Shown here in pieces: positions 33,474-46,056 of a DNA stretch of 64,000 nucleotides (position 1 is the stretch's first letter; each line of letters opens with the position of its first letter). Source of the DNA: Acanthococcus lagerstroemiae (Eukaryota > Arthropoda > Insecta > Hemiptera > Eriococcidae). Location of the stretch: the NCBI GenBank assembly GCA_031841125.1, contig CM063109.1, positions 68,454,914 through 68,518,913 of the forward strand, read 5' to 3'. The notes beneath the pieces are model-generated. The model saw only the letters and a program-made list of their open reading frames with translations, was not told where the DNA came from and ran no database searches. A program made the translations under genes and the position numbers.

Positions 33474-36099
33474 CTGGACACAGATATGTACAAGTGTGTT
33501 TCAAACAGGGTATTTCATTAGTCAATTCTCGCGTATGAAGGTTTCAAGAGAGTATAAGTGGATCGATACAGGCCCAAGGAAGCTTAGTTTCTTTAATGGT
33601 TAAAACCAGTTCCAATTTAAGGGAGATGGGGTGGCGAGTCCACCAACTCGAGATTTCGAAAGGGAAGGAACGTTAGTTGAGAGATAGCATTAAGGATATA
33701 ATTCCGATCGGTAAAAAATGTCGGAATTCCTTCCCACTTATATATTTTGGATTTGTCTGAACCGAATGCTAGTGGCACTAAGTTGAAGGTACTCTGCATT
33801 TTTTAATGCGAAGGTACCATTTAGCACATCTGCAGTTTAGACCCTCAGGAACAGTCTAAGAAATGTAGCCGCCAGTGGACCCCTCGTTAAACTTCCCAGA
33901 GGGAAATGCGTGCCCCTCCTAGGAGAGTAGCATTGCACTGGGAAAGGAGGGCGGATTTCCTAACTGAAGGGTCTCAAACATTTTTTAATTTTTATTTTTT
34001 TAATAATTACTTTTTTGGATGATAATGATTTGAGTTGTAAAAAACAGGCAAAAATGGGTCTGTTTCGCGCTTATGGGGTCCGGTATCCCCGACTTGAACG
34101 GCCTTTTTCCAACTATTTCCTACTGGCCAAACTGATTGGGAGAGACTCCTGCTCCCTCCTCAATTTTTCCTCAGTAACTTCTCAACCGTAAATTGCAATA
34201 TGGAAGTATAAATAGCACAATTAATTTACTTTAAATATAGAGTACATCTAATTAGCGTTCATACTATGTGACCGATTCAAAAAGAGTTGATACAAAATAG
34301 CCACAAATTCGAAGTCTCTCATACGGCGCCAAACGAACCGCAACTGCGGCGTTTCACAACCAATTAGAAAGCTCCATTCAAGCAAAATGGCTGACAATAC
34401 GTAGATTACCACCGAATCCCAGGACTTGCCATAAGGAGTGCCGAATGTCCGCTAGAACGTAGGTAGGTGTTTTTGCACAAAAAGCCAGAAATCGACTTAA
34501 GTGACTTTTCCATCATTCAACATTTCCCTTCTTCATACTTGGAAAGAAAGTTGCAGAACACGATAAATTCCAAGTATGTTTATATACAATAAACTGACCG
34601 GCGAAAATCTTCACCAGTGTGTACGATAAGCATCTACAAACGAAGTACAACAGCGTGCCAGAAGAGCATAAACGTTTCGATGATTGGCGACGGGGGCATA
34701 TGATGTGGCACTGAGCAATATGGAGCAAGCTGATCAGTTAACCACACTAAACGAGTTCGTCTATCCGACCTGCATCAGACAAAACTGATCGCACCCGTAT
34801 ATCGATCGCATAATTAGATACCTACACACAAGCCAGAATATCGACGAAATCAACGTTCATAAATTACCAACAAATAATTTGAAATTCACGAGCCAAAATA
34901 CGAACCTCGTGACTCGAATTTCACACTCCCCAACCGCCTTCATTTTCGGAGTAACTGTAGCGGCAGTTGTTCGAGATTTTGCATTATGGTAGATTTCGTA
35001 ACCATTTATAATCAAAATACTGCGTCTAATTTTTGACATGGCTACATGGCTAAAATGACTTACGTGGAACGTTTCACAGAAATGAAAATACGTACAGTCG
35101 TATAGCCGTCATTTCCTTCTCGACGTACGCGTGCTGCGCCGTTCGATTTGGTCGCGAAAATTAAAGCTTCATTAGTCACGAGTGGGAAAAGGGCCAATTA
35201 ATAAAATTATGGCATTTGATTCGGGCAGGAACGGATAAAACGTGATCCGTGTTGGTTGCACAACCAGTTTTATTATCTGAAAATTGAGTCGTGCGTCCTT
35301 TTAACGCACGCATCATCCAGTTGCCACACGATCGCCCACACTTAATTAGAAACTGCCGAAAAATGCCTAAAGAATAATGATCCCATATCTGCATTTAATT
35401 AACAAATTAAGCATGCGGAACGTCTGCAGGAATACACGAGCGCTGGACGTGCAGAGGGCACGGAACTTTAATACTCTAGGTTAGAAGTCAGTTTATAGGG
35501 TGATCCAGCTCAAGTGTGGGGGAAATAGAAAGAGACTAAAGTACCGATAGCGGATCAGCGACTCGTTCATGGGACTTTACTAAAAAGCCGCGTCAGATTG
35601 AAGCGCGACGGCGCCGAGCCCTATTTTTGTACATGTGTGTACTATGGAACGAAATCTTAGAATGGTTTCCCATGTCTAGGTCGTGTGATACCAGATAAAA
35701 CGTGAAAACACCGAAATTCGGCTGTATAAAAAAGCGTGTCCTTGTTAAACCGAATGTCACGGGGGAGGGGGACTAGTTTACTTTCATCGTGAATGCAGTT
35801 GCTGAGTTGACACAGATATGATTGAAAGTATCCTGCGCATTTTCTTTGTTTTTACATTTTTCCAGTTTGCGAACTCAAAAGATCCGCATTTGAGATATGG
35901 GTCTCGAATGCGGATAATTTGGGGTCACCAAAAATAGTCGTGAATGCCGCAATAACTGATTTTTTTAAATCAATATTTTCATGTTGGATGTATACCTTTC
36001 AGTACAAAAAAGGATAATTTTCATCAATTTGACAAGACGATATGAAGGTCCAAAAAATTTATCAAAGTTCGATATTTTAGCTAATAGTACCGGGCAAGA
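33474..36099. other. Mostly unique non-coding DNA
   Basis: No transposon ends were recognised from 34.2 to 35.5 kb. 35.05-35.45 kb is free of homopolymers and carries several TTAATTA-type words, as in homeodomain-bound regulatory DNA; this is only a suggestion. A small FLYWCH-like ORF lies at 34857-35039. Confidence 0.35.
34857..35039 (-). pseudogene. Possible degenerate FLYWCH-like zinc-finger ORF
   Basis: The ORF begins MSKIRRSILIINGYEIYHNA and continues KSRTTAATVTPKMKAVGE, then CEIRVTR. The layout resembles a FLYWCH finger ('..L.INGY.Y......TTYWRC....... C.ARV'). The central tyrosine-tryptophan-Cys part is missing: only one Cys remains where two are expected, and the His ligands that normally follow are not seen. 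Insect FLYWCH exons often occur as scattered 3' exons of BTB proteins. Either a decayed exon or a chance similarity. Confidence 0.25.
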
Positions 36100-36319
36100 C
36101 AGAGCCGGTGCGAGGGCGCGTGACGCGCCCCCCTTTATTCTCAGTCAGGATTTATTAGGAAGTCGAGAATCGGAAAATTTCTAACGCCTGCAGAGAAAAG
36201 TGAAGAAGAGAGAAGTTTTCTATTTTATTTTTTCTAGTCAACCGAAACTTGAAATATTCTAATCGGCATTTTTGGTGTCTTCACCCTTCTCCCTGAGCAT
36301 ATTCTTCGCGCCGGCTTTG
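36100..36319. mobile_element. Candidate MITE with 'agccggcgcgag' ends
   Basis: Left end CAGAGCCGGTGCGAG; the right-end complement is CAAAGCCGGCGCGAAG. A GC-rich hairpin (GGGCGCG then TGA then CGCGCCC) follows the left end. Flanking bases do not give a clear target duplication. Confidence 0.5.
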
Positions 36320-37880
36320 GATACAGAAGAACCAATACGTCACATACCTACATACAAGGTGATGACGTTGATTCTATGTTAAATCCCACAAGAACAAAAG
36401 ACTCGAAAATTATCATTATTATTTCTCAGATTCGAGACCGGGAAACTATAGTGGGTAGTTCCAAAAGGGTTCAGTCAGTATTTTAGTTTTCCGGTTTCGG
36501 GGAAAGGGAGCTTAAGACTGTCTACAAGATGCTGGAGAAACCTCTCCCCAGAATTCAATTCTGATGCTTTGAAGAATTCCTAATGGACAGTGAGGTCGTA
36601 CAGCATGTTGTTAAAACTGCTTTTCATACTTTACATCATGGACTAGTTAAAATTTCAATAAATTCCAGCAATTTTTCTAGCCTTAATTCTGAAAAAAACG
36701 AGATGTAAAAAAATTCAAAAAAATATTGTGCAAACTATCAAAACATATTATGTTCCACTGGGTCACCGATTTCGAAAATTCTACTACAATTTTCATGCAA
36801 TTTCATAGAGGTAAGTAGGGGATGCTTGTAGAGAGCCCTCAAAAAAACTGAACATTATAAAGGTGAACGAATGAATTATCAGCATTATTTTGATAGCCCC
36901 TCTTCACCCAGGCGCCTTCCTACGATCCACCACCTGTTCGGCTATTTGAGGTTACATGCAACTCTAATTTGAGTCCGAGGCCCCAAATCTAATTCTCAAA
37001 ATGAGGCAATTCCATTTCTTGGAAAACTGAGTAAAGTATTTAAAAAGGGTTTTCTTGGTCACTGAATTCAAGTTTCATCAGATTTTTCACCTGACCCTGA
37101 TCTGAGCGTAAAAATCCAAAATTTCACAATTAAAATGGAAAAAATTAACGTTATGTGAAAAATTCAAAATTCAAAGAAGTACCGGAATAAGGTGGTGTTG
37201 GTCTCCGAAATCGAAAACTTCATCAGATTTTCAACCGCACTTTGAATCAAACTCCATTAGTGGCATAAATGAAGAAGAATAAGGGGATATATCTTTCCTC
37301 TCCCTAGAACCATAAAATAGAAATTTTAGAAGTTGTCAATCAACATTTTAAACAATCATCACTAGTTTACTCGGAACAACATTTTTATACCCCCCCCCCT
37401 CCCCAAGAAGGAGCTGAGAACTTACTATTTACGCTATTGATCCCAAAATCCAGCATTTTTACTTTTGCGATGAACCATATTAGCCTGAAGTTTAGATATA
37501 ACTGAACAAAGAGTCAATAGGTATAGGATTTTATTAGGTTACTGATGTCGAGTATCCCTTTACATTTTGGATTTTATCCCAAATTGAGCTATAAATTTCA
37601 CTCTTGAAACGGGTAAAATTGGTTTCACGCTGAAGATTAAATCACGTGGGTACCGGAAGAATGATAACTTTTTCGATTCTTTAAATATTTAATCATTGCT
37701 ATTCATTTTGGCAGAGCGAGCCCTTGGGTAATTTCAAGCGTGTTTCGACTAATTTTGATTCTAGTACACCAAAAAATAATTTCTTAATCTTAAATTTTTG
37801 CAATTAAGCGGCAAACGGAGTTATTGTCAATTCTAAGAGTATTTGAACTTTCTGAAATCATCAAAATCCATAGTTGCAAC
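36320..37880. other. AT-rich non-coding DNA with decayed repeat copies
   Basis: Phrases such as 'catcagatttttcacc', 'caaaatttcac' and 'aaaatccaaaatt' recur. They resemble parts of the dispersed repeat families. A run of C lies at 37391-37400. No ORF of note. Confidence 0.4.
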
Positions 37881-38043
37881 CAGGGGCGTAGCTACGGGGG
37901 GGGGGGGGTGTCTGAACCCCCCTTGGCATCGGCCGACAATGTGAAAAAATCGAAATTTGTTCTGCTAATAGTAAGTATTACACCTGTAATATTGTAAAAG
38001 TGAAACTACCCCCCCCTTCATTCCAAGTCTGGCTACGCCACTG
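37881..38043. mobile_element. hAT-type MITE, 163 bp
   Basis: Left end CAGGGGCGTAGCTACG then a run of G and 'tgtctgaacccccc'; right end CTGGCTACGCCACTG. Flanks GTTGCAAC and GTTGTGAC agree in 6 of 8 bases. Same terminal family as 13237-13501 and 46057-46524. Confidence 0.75.
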
Positions 38044-38049
38044 GTTGTG

Positions 38050-38780
38050 ACAGCTCACCCAATTTCAAAAGATTACAGTCAACGTTCGGTTATTCTGAGT
38101 TTCCCCAGAAATAGCTGTGTCGAAGATCCCAGTTTGATACGCAACTCGATGTGTCTTGAAAATCGACGAAATTTTCCCCATTTCCAGAATGAAGTTGGAA
38201 TTTATGAATCCGAACATGGAGCCGTAAGAAAATTTGATGAACTCATCAGAATTAGAGACTGAAGAAAACCGTACTTCCAGTCATTCGTGTACACTACAAA
38301 AAGTCAATTTTTTCCACTTGAAGGGTCAAATTTGGGGCCCACATTCGGATCAGGTCCAAAATATAAACACTAACGGAAATTTCGACATCAGCGATCTCTA
38401 GTAATATCATGTTCAATTTTTAAAGTAAAGTTGATTTTGCCCATTTCAAAAATGAAATTTTGGATTTCGGCTCCCAATTCGAAATTAATTAATAAACAGG
38501 ATGACTTTTTTGAATCCAGCAACCAATAATTCTTTCTTCGATACTTCATTCGGTATTCTCAGTACAGTCAATTCTGCTCATTCGAAGAGTAGAATTTGAG
38601 TTTTCAGTTCCCCATTGAGACCAAGCAAAAAATTTGATGAAATTTTCAAATTCGGCAACCTAGAAACCCTTATTCTGATACTCTATTTATTTTTCAGGCA
38701 AAGTCACTGTCACTCGTTTCATAAACGAAATTTAGATTTTGAATCAGGGCCCCACTATCGCAAAACTGATTTTCATTGCA
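38050..38780. repeat. Diverged tandem repeat, unit about 130 bp
   Basis: The phrase 'agtcaattttg-cc-atttgaaRagt-aaattttggatttcggctcc' recurs in altered form at about 38160, 38297, 38430, 38570 and 38700. Similar single pieces occur near 48.8 and 50.3-50.5 kb. Confidence 0.55.
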
Positions 38781-39737
38781 CCCTCATGTACAGTATGCTT
38801 TTGTTCCTCTCGACGAGAATGAGGTACAACCAGGTTCTTTCTTCTTCGTCTAAGCTGAGACGCTGTGTCATTCATATCAAGCTGCATCTCTCGCAGCTCA
38901 ATCCAGTCACACCTCTGTGCGATTTCAGGAAAGGTTGCGAAGACCGAATACAACTCAGATTCAGAGTAAGAGAAGGAAATGAAATAAATAATACAACATA
39001 AAAGAAGGAATAAGAAAAAAACCGAGTGCAAGAACGATGAGAAAAAGAAGACACGGCCAAATGAACTGGTTGTTGACTCGAGAATGCTGCGAGTGGAACA
39101 CGTTTTCTTTGCAACCGTAAAACAGCAAGGTCAATGACAAAACTAGCGTTTTCATTATCATTAGCGTTTCATCTTATAATTTTCGAACTACACGTGCTTT
39201 GTTTTCATTCTTCTCTCCAGAGTCTTCATTTCTCCAGCAGCAACCGAACATACTCATCTTTATTATTTCGCGCTCAAATTTTAATAATCGAGTCTTCCAT
39301 ACCGCGTCTGGGAATCGAAATATTTTCGTGTGTAAATTCTGTGCCACGAAAATGGGTGGAATTTTCACCCAGAATTTTCGGCTCATTCGAGTAAATACTA
39401 TATTTTCAGGCTTCCATTGTTAAGTTTTCTTCTTTATTTTTATTCTTTCCCATTCAGCGGCGCACTTGAAATGCGTTTCATAAACCTTTTCAAAACTCGT
39501 TTACACGATAAAATACTCCGAGGTATTTAATGCTGCTTCTCACTTCACCTTTTCTCGTCTCACTCAACTCATTCCATCGACGTTTTTAACTTTTCTTCGT
39601 GGACACCGGACAACGCCATAATATAAGATGCTCGTATTTACGGCCACGCGGAAAGGTGTATTAATTCCAGCCTGTATTTCCAGTCTTTCAAAACCGAGAT
39701 GACGTATTTCGAATATTATTCGTTTTGTACGACTCGC

Positions 39738-39956
39738 TCACTCATACCGGTTACTCATCTCGACCGCAAGCAGGACTCGGCTTTTCGGATGATGCATCTC
39801 AGTTCTCTGATATCGCGAAGACGTCCGAGATAGAACTAAGCACTCTGTAATACAGTCAATCAAGAAAGCGCTAGAGGCTCTGAGATCTAAGTCTTCATCT
39901 TCGAAATCACTACCCAGAAGATCGTAAATGTACCGACACGCTTGCAGATGAAACAA
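39738..39956 (-). CDS. Possible coding segment, strand uncertain
   Basis: On the minus strand the frame reads CRYIYDLLGSDFEDEDLDLR, then ASSAFLIDCITECLVLS and ends HHPKSRVLLAVEMSNRYE with a stop. It could start at the acceptor ctgcaag near 39942. The plus strand over the same DNA is also open (GYSSRPQAGLGFSDDASQ then FSDIAKTSEIELSTL and stop). Both look more like protein than the surroundings, which cannot both be right. No domain is recognised on either strand. Confidence 0.22.
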   Translation of the reverse strand: MFHLQACRYIYDLLGSDFEDEDLDLRASSAFLIDCITECLVLSRTSSRYQRTEMHHPKSRVLLAVEMSNRYE

Positions 39957-40319
39957 GCGAAGGTCTCAGAAAACGAGGGAACATGGAGTTTGGTCAGTGT
40001 CTTTCATATACCAGAGATTCACAGAATTCTTAAAATGGATGGCGCATCAGAAGTTACACATATTGAAATCAAAACACATAATCCACCGACGTACCTATTG
40101 AAAGCTACTCATAGAAATCATAAAATATAATCTATACACGTATCTGTCTTGAAAATTTGTTAGTAATCTCGTCAATTTAAGCCAAAAACGGCTTCAGTTC
40201 GGACAAAAATCATACGAAGCTGATTTTTGGCAGAAATGTTCGAGTCACCGCAACTGATGAAAGAAAAAACAATTCCCGCCTCGTCAACCCGGTCATGGGC
40301 TTCCGGTAGGGTCAAACAA

Positions 40320-40816
40320 ATATCAAAAATGAATTCAGCGACCTCCGTACTCTGAAAAATATTACATACATTGTCTTGGTTGAATTTTTCAATTTTAAGC
40401 TCCCCCTCCCCTTATAAATGCAACAATTATAAAATTTCGGACAAATTGTGGAGTTGGTAGCTCTGGTGGGGGCTGCCGTTTTCTTGGTGATAGGTACAAG
40501 TATACAGTCGTCTTGTGAAAGGGTTACTGCAATAGCGATGCATGCGATGTCGATCCGTGTTACTAATTTGTGATTAAACGATAGTGCGACAATACCGCGC
40601 TATTATTTATGACGAATGAAGGTCTGGATCGAATGCCATCACAAATTAACGGCGAAATCAAATTTGGGGCTATGAGAACCTCTGCATCGAACCATCGATA
40701 TACATATTGAGTTTCACTCCATTTTCATCCCCCTCCCTTCCCAAGCAGTCAAAATTTTGGATTTAGGCTCAAACCGATTTCAAAAATGAATTCGGGGATT
40801 TTCATAACCTAATAAG
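40320..40816 (+). repeat. Copies of the 'gcgacct / catattgt' dispersed repeat
   Basis: 'aatgaattcagcgacctccgtactctgaaaaatattacatacattgtcttggttgaatttttcaatttt' followed by 'agctccccctcccc', then a second unit ending 'ggctcaaaccgatttcaaaaatgaattcggggattttcataacctaataag' at the MITE insertion point. Confidence 0.7.
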
Positions 40817-41370
40817 TAGGGCTAGGATTTATTTAATACCACATATTTTTTCCTGATGCACCATATAACGCAACTTTTTTCACGTTTCGTGCAATAGAAG
40901 AATGGTGAAAGTTTACAGCGCATATTTTAGCCACAAAACGTCAAATGTTTGCTTATTATTTTTTTTCTGGTCGTTGGTGCTTTTTTGAAGAAAAAAAAAA
41001 TGCAAAAATCGGCCAACAAAATGGTGGAAAAAATTCAAAATTTTGATATTTTCATTTTTTTTTTTCAAATTAAAAAAAAAATCAGAATATTTTCATTAAA
41101 AAAAAAAAATAAATAAAATAAATACTTTCACGTTTTTCTTCTCTACATTTCTTCTAGTTTCGCTGTACGTAGGTACGATTCGATAAAATTTTTGAAAGCG
41201 CGTTGAAAATACCTGCATTTTGACACCAATCACCCATGATGGCATATTCTCATTGCATTCATTTATACTTTTTTCAGTTTTATAGCGCATATTTAAACTT
41301 TTTTCAGATTTTAACCGCTTATTATAAGCACTTTTTTTACTGTCTTTACCGCATAAAAATCCTAGCCCTA
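40817..41370. mobile_element. hAT-type MITE, 554 bp, with 8-bp target duplication
   Basis: Perfect inverted ends TAGGGCTAGGATTT and AAATCCTAGCCCTA. CTAATAAG is duplicated exactly at 40809-40816 and 41371-41378. The interior is very AT-rich with long A and T runs. No transposase; the open frames inside are artefacts of composition. It split a copy of the dispersed intronic repeat. Confidence 0.92.
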
Positions 41371-41389
41371 CTAATAAGTGAAACCTATA

Positions 41390-41637
41390 TGAAGGGTACA
41401 GGGAAAGAAGCAGGTAAGTCACTTTTGTGGCGAAGCGAGAAAAATGAAAAACAGTTTGTTTACATACGTGGTTCTTTACCTGCACGTGAATTTTGAACCC
41501 CGTTTTTCTGGACTGTAGCATCCTTTCAGGCATCCTACCATAGCTCAGATACTACCACTCATTACTCCCGTTCCTACAGTATTTAACTCAATTTCACCAA
41601 ATAAGTGACTTACCTGCTTCTTTCCCTGTACCCTTCA
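41390..41637. mobile_element. MITE with perfect 35-bp inverted ends and TA duplication, 248 bp
   Basis: The left end begins TGAAGGGTACAGGGAAAGAA and continues GCAGGTAAGTCACTT. Its exact complement occupies 41603-41637. TA flanks both ends (41388-41389 and 41638-41639), as for Tc1/mariner-type elements. The perfect termini imply a recent insertion compared with its surroundings. Confidence 0.9.
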
Positions 41638-41844
41638 TATTGTCTTGGTGGAATTTTCAATTTTCAGACCTCCCCCTCCCCATAAATGCTACAATTTTGA
41701 AATTGCGGACATATTAATGTTGAAATTATATTTGCGACTACGAAAACTTATGAATCGATCCATATTGTATTTTACTATTTTCGTCTTCTTCTTCTTTCAG
41801 TGGAGCCATCTTAGATTTAGGGTCGAGCCGATATCAACAATGAA

Positions 41845-42600
41845 TTCACCCATTTTGACCGAAAAAACTGAATCCATTAGATACCAAAAGCAAAAACAAT
41901 CCCTCCTCTTCACCCCACTAAAACTGTACGGAAACACCATCTCACAAACCACCACTATCAAATTTTTAGGATTGCTTTTCGATCAATCACTAAACTGGAA
42001 CACTCATATAAAATACATACACTAGAGCTAAATGCTTTCGCAGCATGAACATTCTGAAATATCTAGCAAACCCTCACACGTCACACGGGCTGCAACCGAC
42101 AAACATTTCTCAACTTTTACCGAACACTTATCCAATCACAGATAGACTATGGAGCTCAAGTTTATGGACTAGCCCCGCCAAAAACCCTCAGAATACTCAA
42201 AATAATCCAAAACTCAGCCTTTCGAATAGTATCAGGAGCCTTCCGCACTAGTCCATCCAACAGTCTTTGTGTGAAACAAAATATCCAAAAATTCCAACTC
42301 ACCACTTTCCAAAGACGTGGTCAATGATCCACCTCAATCAAACTCCTCCAACATTCGATGAATCATAGAACAAACCTCAAACACTCGCTCATCTCTCTCA
42401 CCCCTATTACCCATATACACAGACCCACCATCGTGGAAACTCATATACCAGCAACTTTCCATTAGGAACTATCTTTACACGCCATGGCTCCATCTCTATT
42501 CCTTCCATCAAAATAATGCAATTCATAAAACCTACGAAAAATATAGCACTCCTGCCTTTCGTAGTTCCAATCGTACCTCGTCCCAATATTAACAATTAAA
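41845..42600 (+). mobile_element. Non-LTR retrotransposon (I/Jockey-type) reverse transcriptase remnant
   Basis: Pieces in order: 'TEKTESIRYQKQ', then YGNTISQTTTIKFLGLLFDQ and SLNWNTHIKYI, the end of the reverse transcriptase palm. After a frameshift come RTLIQSQIDYGAQVYGLAPP and QNSAFRIVSGAFRTSP, the conserved thumb/connection ('SL..DYG..VYG', 'R...GA.RTSP'). A third frame gives YTDPPSWKLIYQQLS. Stops and frame changes show it is dead. No RNase H core or poly-A tail was found. Confidence 0.82.
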
Positions 42601-45600
42601 TGCTCATTAAGAAATAGTCGATATTTTTTCTTCGCGATCAGGTTATTAAATTAACGTCGGCAGGTAGACCTGATACTACAAATTGTCTCTAATAAAACAA
42701 AAATGTATACGGAAATAAAAACGTAATGATTCTCAGACAAGGCAGTTACCAAAATTTTTCTAAAATAAGCGGGTGTGTCTCTATAAAACACTCTGTTCTA
42801 CAGTAATAAATGAAACTGGGACGTTGGCGAACACGTCTCTTTCATTCACCCGGCTCAATAAAAATGCGGATTTTCCCGGTTTCATAAGTCCAGTTTTTTA
42901 GCCTACTGGAAATACATATATTTAAAGCAAATGGTTTCCTTACAAGACTAAAAATGCAAATGAGAGCACAAAAGTACTAGTGTTTTGACATTTATTACTT
43001 CTCTATACATAGATTCTGCACGCTTTCTGAGCTTGAGAAAGGCAAACTTCGGAAAAATGAAATCCTAAGGTGCTGTAAGTTAGTAGGTGCCGCTTTTTAT
43101 ATTCTTAAAAATATCCGATACTTGGCAAAAGAAAAAAAACAAACAATTTTCAGAGACACAAGGAAAATTGAAGGCAAAATTGAAGTAGGTAAGTCCCAAA
43201 TACAAATTTTTTGGAAAATATGAACCAACTATCCACACGCACTTCAATACGCTAATCCAGATTTCCGACAATGTATTCATAAATTTCAGGTCATTTTTTG
43301 TAGGATAACGTCCTTAAATCTCCCCCCTTCCTCAAAAAAGGGACGGAGCTCCATGCACTGAGCTCTAGGTCGGAAACAATTCAAATCTGAGAAGTGCATA
43401 CGACCGAATTGAAGTCGATTATAGCTCTTCTGTTAACAGCGTCTGGGCTTACATCGATTAGCATTCATCACAATCTGCCTGGATTTACATCCACTGACAG
43501 GCGCAACAATCTTGACTTATTACTGTAAGACTTGTAAGTATGCATACCAGTCCGGACTTCCATCTGTCAATTTGTATAACGTCCATTCAACAATGACAGA
43601 ATCTGACACAGCTGATACGTTGGAACGTAGATAATTTTGGTGCAAACCCAAGAAATCGAAAAAAAGTAGGCATTTAAATCCTGAGATATCGAAAATCACA
43701 AATGGTTACACTGGAATTCGAGTTCTGCAGTAATCTGTCCTCAAAAAACGGACCTTCCTCCCATGAATCTTGGGAGTCGACATTTTTCCGCCAATTTAAC
43801 CATTTACTGATTTACCATTTAACCGACATTTAAAGGCCGGTCGGTAAAACAATAAACTCGACCTTTTTTGTTGTTCATTCTGCTTGAAAGAAAATCTTTT
43901 GCATCAGTAGTCAAAATATGAACGTCATTAAGTTTTTTCTGGTACAAAAAATTTGTAACCGGGTCGGTATTTTAAACTTTCTAACCCCTCCCCCTCCTCT
44001 CCACATTGATAAGACTCGCAACGCTCTTAATTAGATAAAAATCGAATGTACAGTTATTTCACTCGAAACAGGAAAGCTGATGAGCAGAGAAAAATCATGA
44101 ATTCTATTTTTCGTCATTATACATTTTCCGCACAATTTAAGTGAGACGTTTTATCTGCGGAGCATCCTCACATTTTCTGAGTTCGGAGTCACTTGTACTT
44201 TCACTATTCTACGTATTGGTAGAGATTACAACATTGCATTCATGCTTCTTAATTCAAAATGAAGGGATCCGTAAATTGCTGGCTATATCAAGGAATAAGA
44301 ACAGTGAGCCAGAGTGTAAGACTCAGCCCAGCTTCATGAGTTTTATCGAAGGAAGGGAAAAAGACAAACTCTGTATTTCTGATTTCATTTGCACCGTAAC
44401 TTGTTATCTATCCTTTAAACCACTGAAATGATACCCATATTGTGGTTATTGATTTTTCCACTTCGGAGCCCCCCACCCCCACCGATGCTCTAATTACCAA
44501 ACTGGGGCGGATTATCATCAGAAATAATTTCGGCGACATTCTGAACTTATGGAACAATATCTGTATGGTATTTTTTGGTACTTTCGACCCCGCCCCTACA
44601 AGGGGCTAAAATTTCCAACTTACGGCTGATTCGACACCAAATTTGAATGCAGTGACCTTCAAACCCTCAGGATGATGTTTAGATTTGATGGAAGGTCTAA
44701 AAATTCTCGACGTAAGTCTTTTCTTGAACTGATCACTGAACACCAAAATTCAAAGAGTGATTTCACATAAGTCGGAAGGGGGGAAAGGAGAAACACAGAA
44801 ACACGTTCCATGAATAGATACACGAGGTGACAGAAAAACGGACTCGGACGTAATTAAAAACCTCTTTGCTCACAGAACCTTGTCACATTGGGAAAATGTT
44901 AATAATTCAATAATATCTCCCGTAAGGCCTGTGTTTTAATGCATGGTAGTGTAACAGGTCATTTTGAACCCTCTTTAACAACGTTTCTAAAGTAGTTAAG
45001 AAGAAATTTCATTCCTCGTGGGTGAACACTGCCGTCGAAGGGAGCCGGAACTTATTTGAGATGGAGTATCCAAGATACATGCAAAGTTTCATTTACCTCG
45101 ATTTTTCCGTTTTTATTAACTAATTTGCGTGGCCTAAGATTTGGGTCGGTACTTTTGGACATTTTGAGTCTGCCGGGCGGGAGGAAGAAGGAAAAAGAAA
45201 ACACGAAAAGTTAAGCCGATGTAGCGGTCTTTTCCTGGTAACTTTTTAGGTCCTGATCTGCATTTGGGGCAATTGCCTTTGGGCCTTCTCCGTGTATCCG
45301 TGCCTGATTCGTACACATACGACTATTCACTCAACTCATAACTAACTAAAATTTGATATTTGTAGTAATACTACTGACTTTCATTACGTAACATCTATTT
45401 CACGCGGAAAGTGAAAATAACGAGCGATTCAATTTCGAAATGCACACGCTTTTCACATTTGGCCTGATTCGTACATTCTCAACAGATTAGCGCGGCATTT
45501 AGGCGGATAGGTGGTGCACTCGGACCACCAACTTGGGGCTTGAAATGTCTCGGCAATGTGCGCATTTTTACGAAGCATTAGGAATGAATATACTCCGAAT

Positions 45601-46048
45601 AATTTACAATGTTTGTGTGATAAAGCTTAGTCGACACGGTGATAATCAGTTCCCCCTTTTTACTCGATTGTCGTAATAACAATGGTAGAAAGAGTGAACG
45701 ATGGTCAACGCTAGTCGAAACAATAGGCCTTGAGTAACCGCTATAAAAACAGTTATTAAACGTTAAGGTACGACTTAACTAACGTAAGAAATTATTATTA
45801 TATCGAATTAGTCAGTATTACCGTTTCGGCTACTGCGTTTGAGTGTGAAATTTGTGAAAGTTTCAGATTATCAAGATTAACACGTTTTTTCCATTCATAT
45901 GCTGAGAGCGGCCGACGGACAGGAGGCAACACAATGCCGACTTAGTTTCAGTTCCTGCCATTAGATTTTCATAATAAATTTCTAAAAGAAATTTATCTAC
46001 AACAGTCGCAGATGAAAATAAAGTTGTAATCCAATCAATCCTAGAACA
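42601..46048. other. Intron or intergenic DNA
   Basis: Copies of the dispersed repeat lie at 44430-44760 ('ttcggcgacattctgaac..', 'tgcagtgaccttcaaaccc'). 43.3-44.4 and 44.8-46.0 kb look unique. A minus-strand frame near 45.13-45.32 kb (DTRRRPKGNCPKCRSGPKK) is open but has no recognised domain. Nothing else can be supported. Confidence 0.4.
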
Positions 46049-46056
46049 CCACGCTG

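Noticed and set aside
41096..41533. 145-residue minus ORF
   Set aside because: Spans two unrelated MITEs and is a result of their AT-rich interiors.
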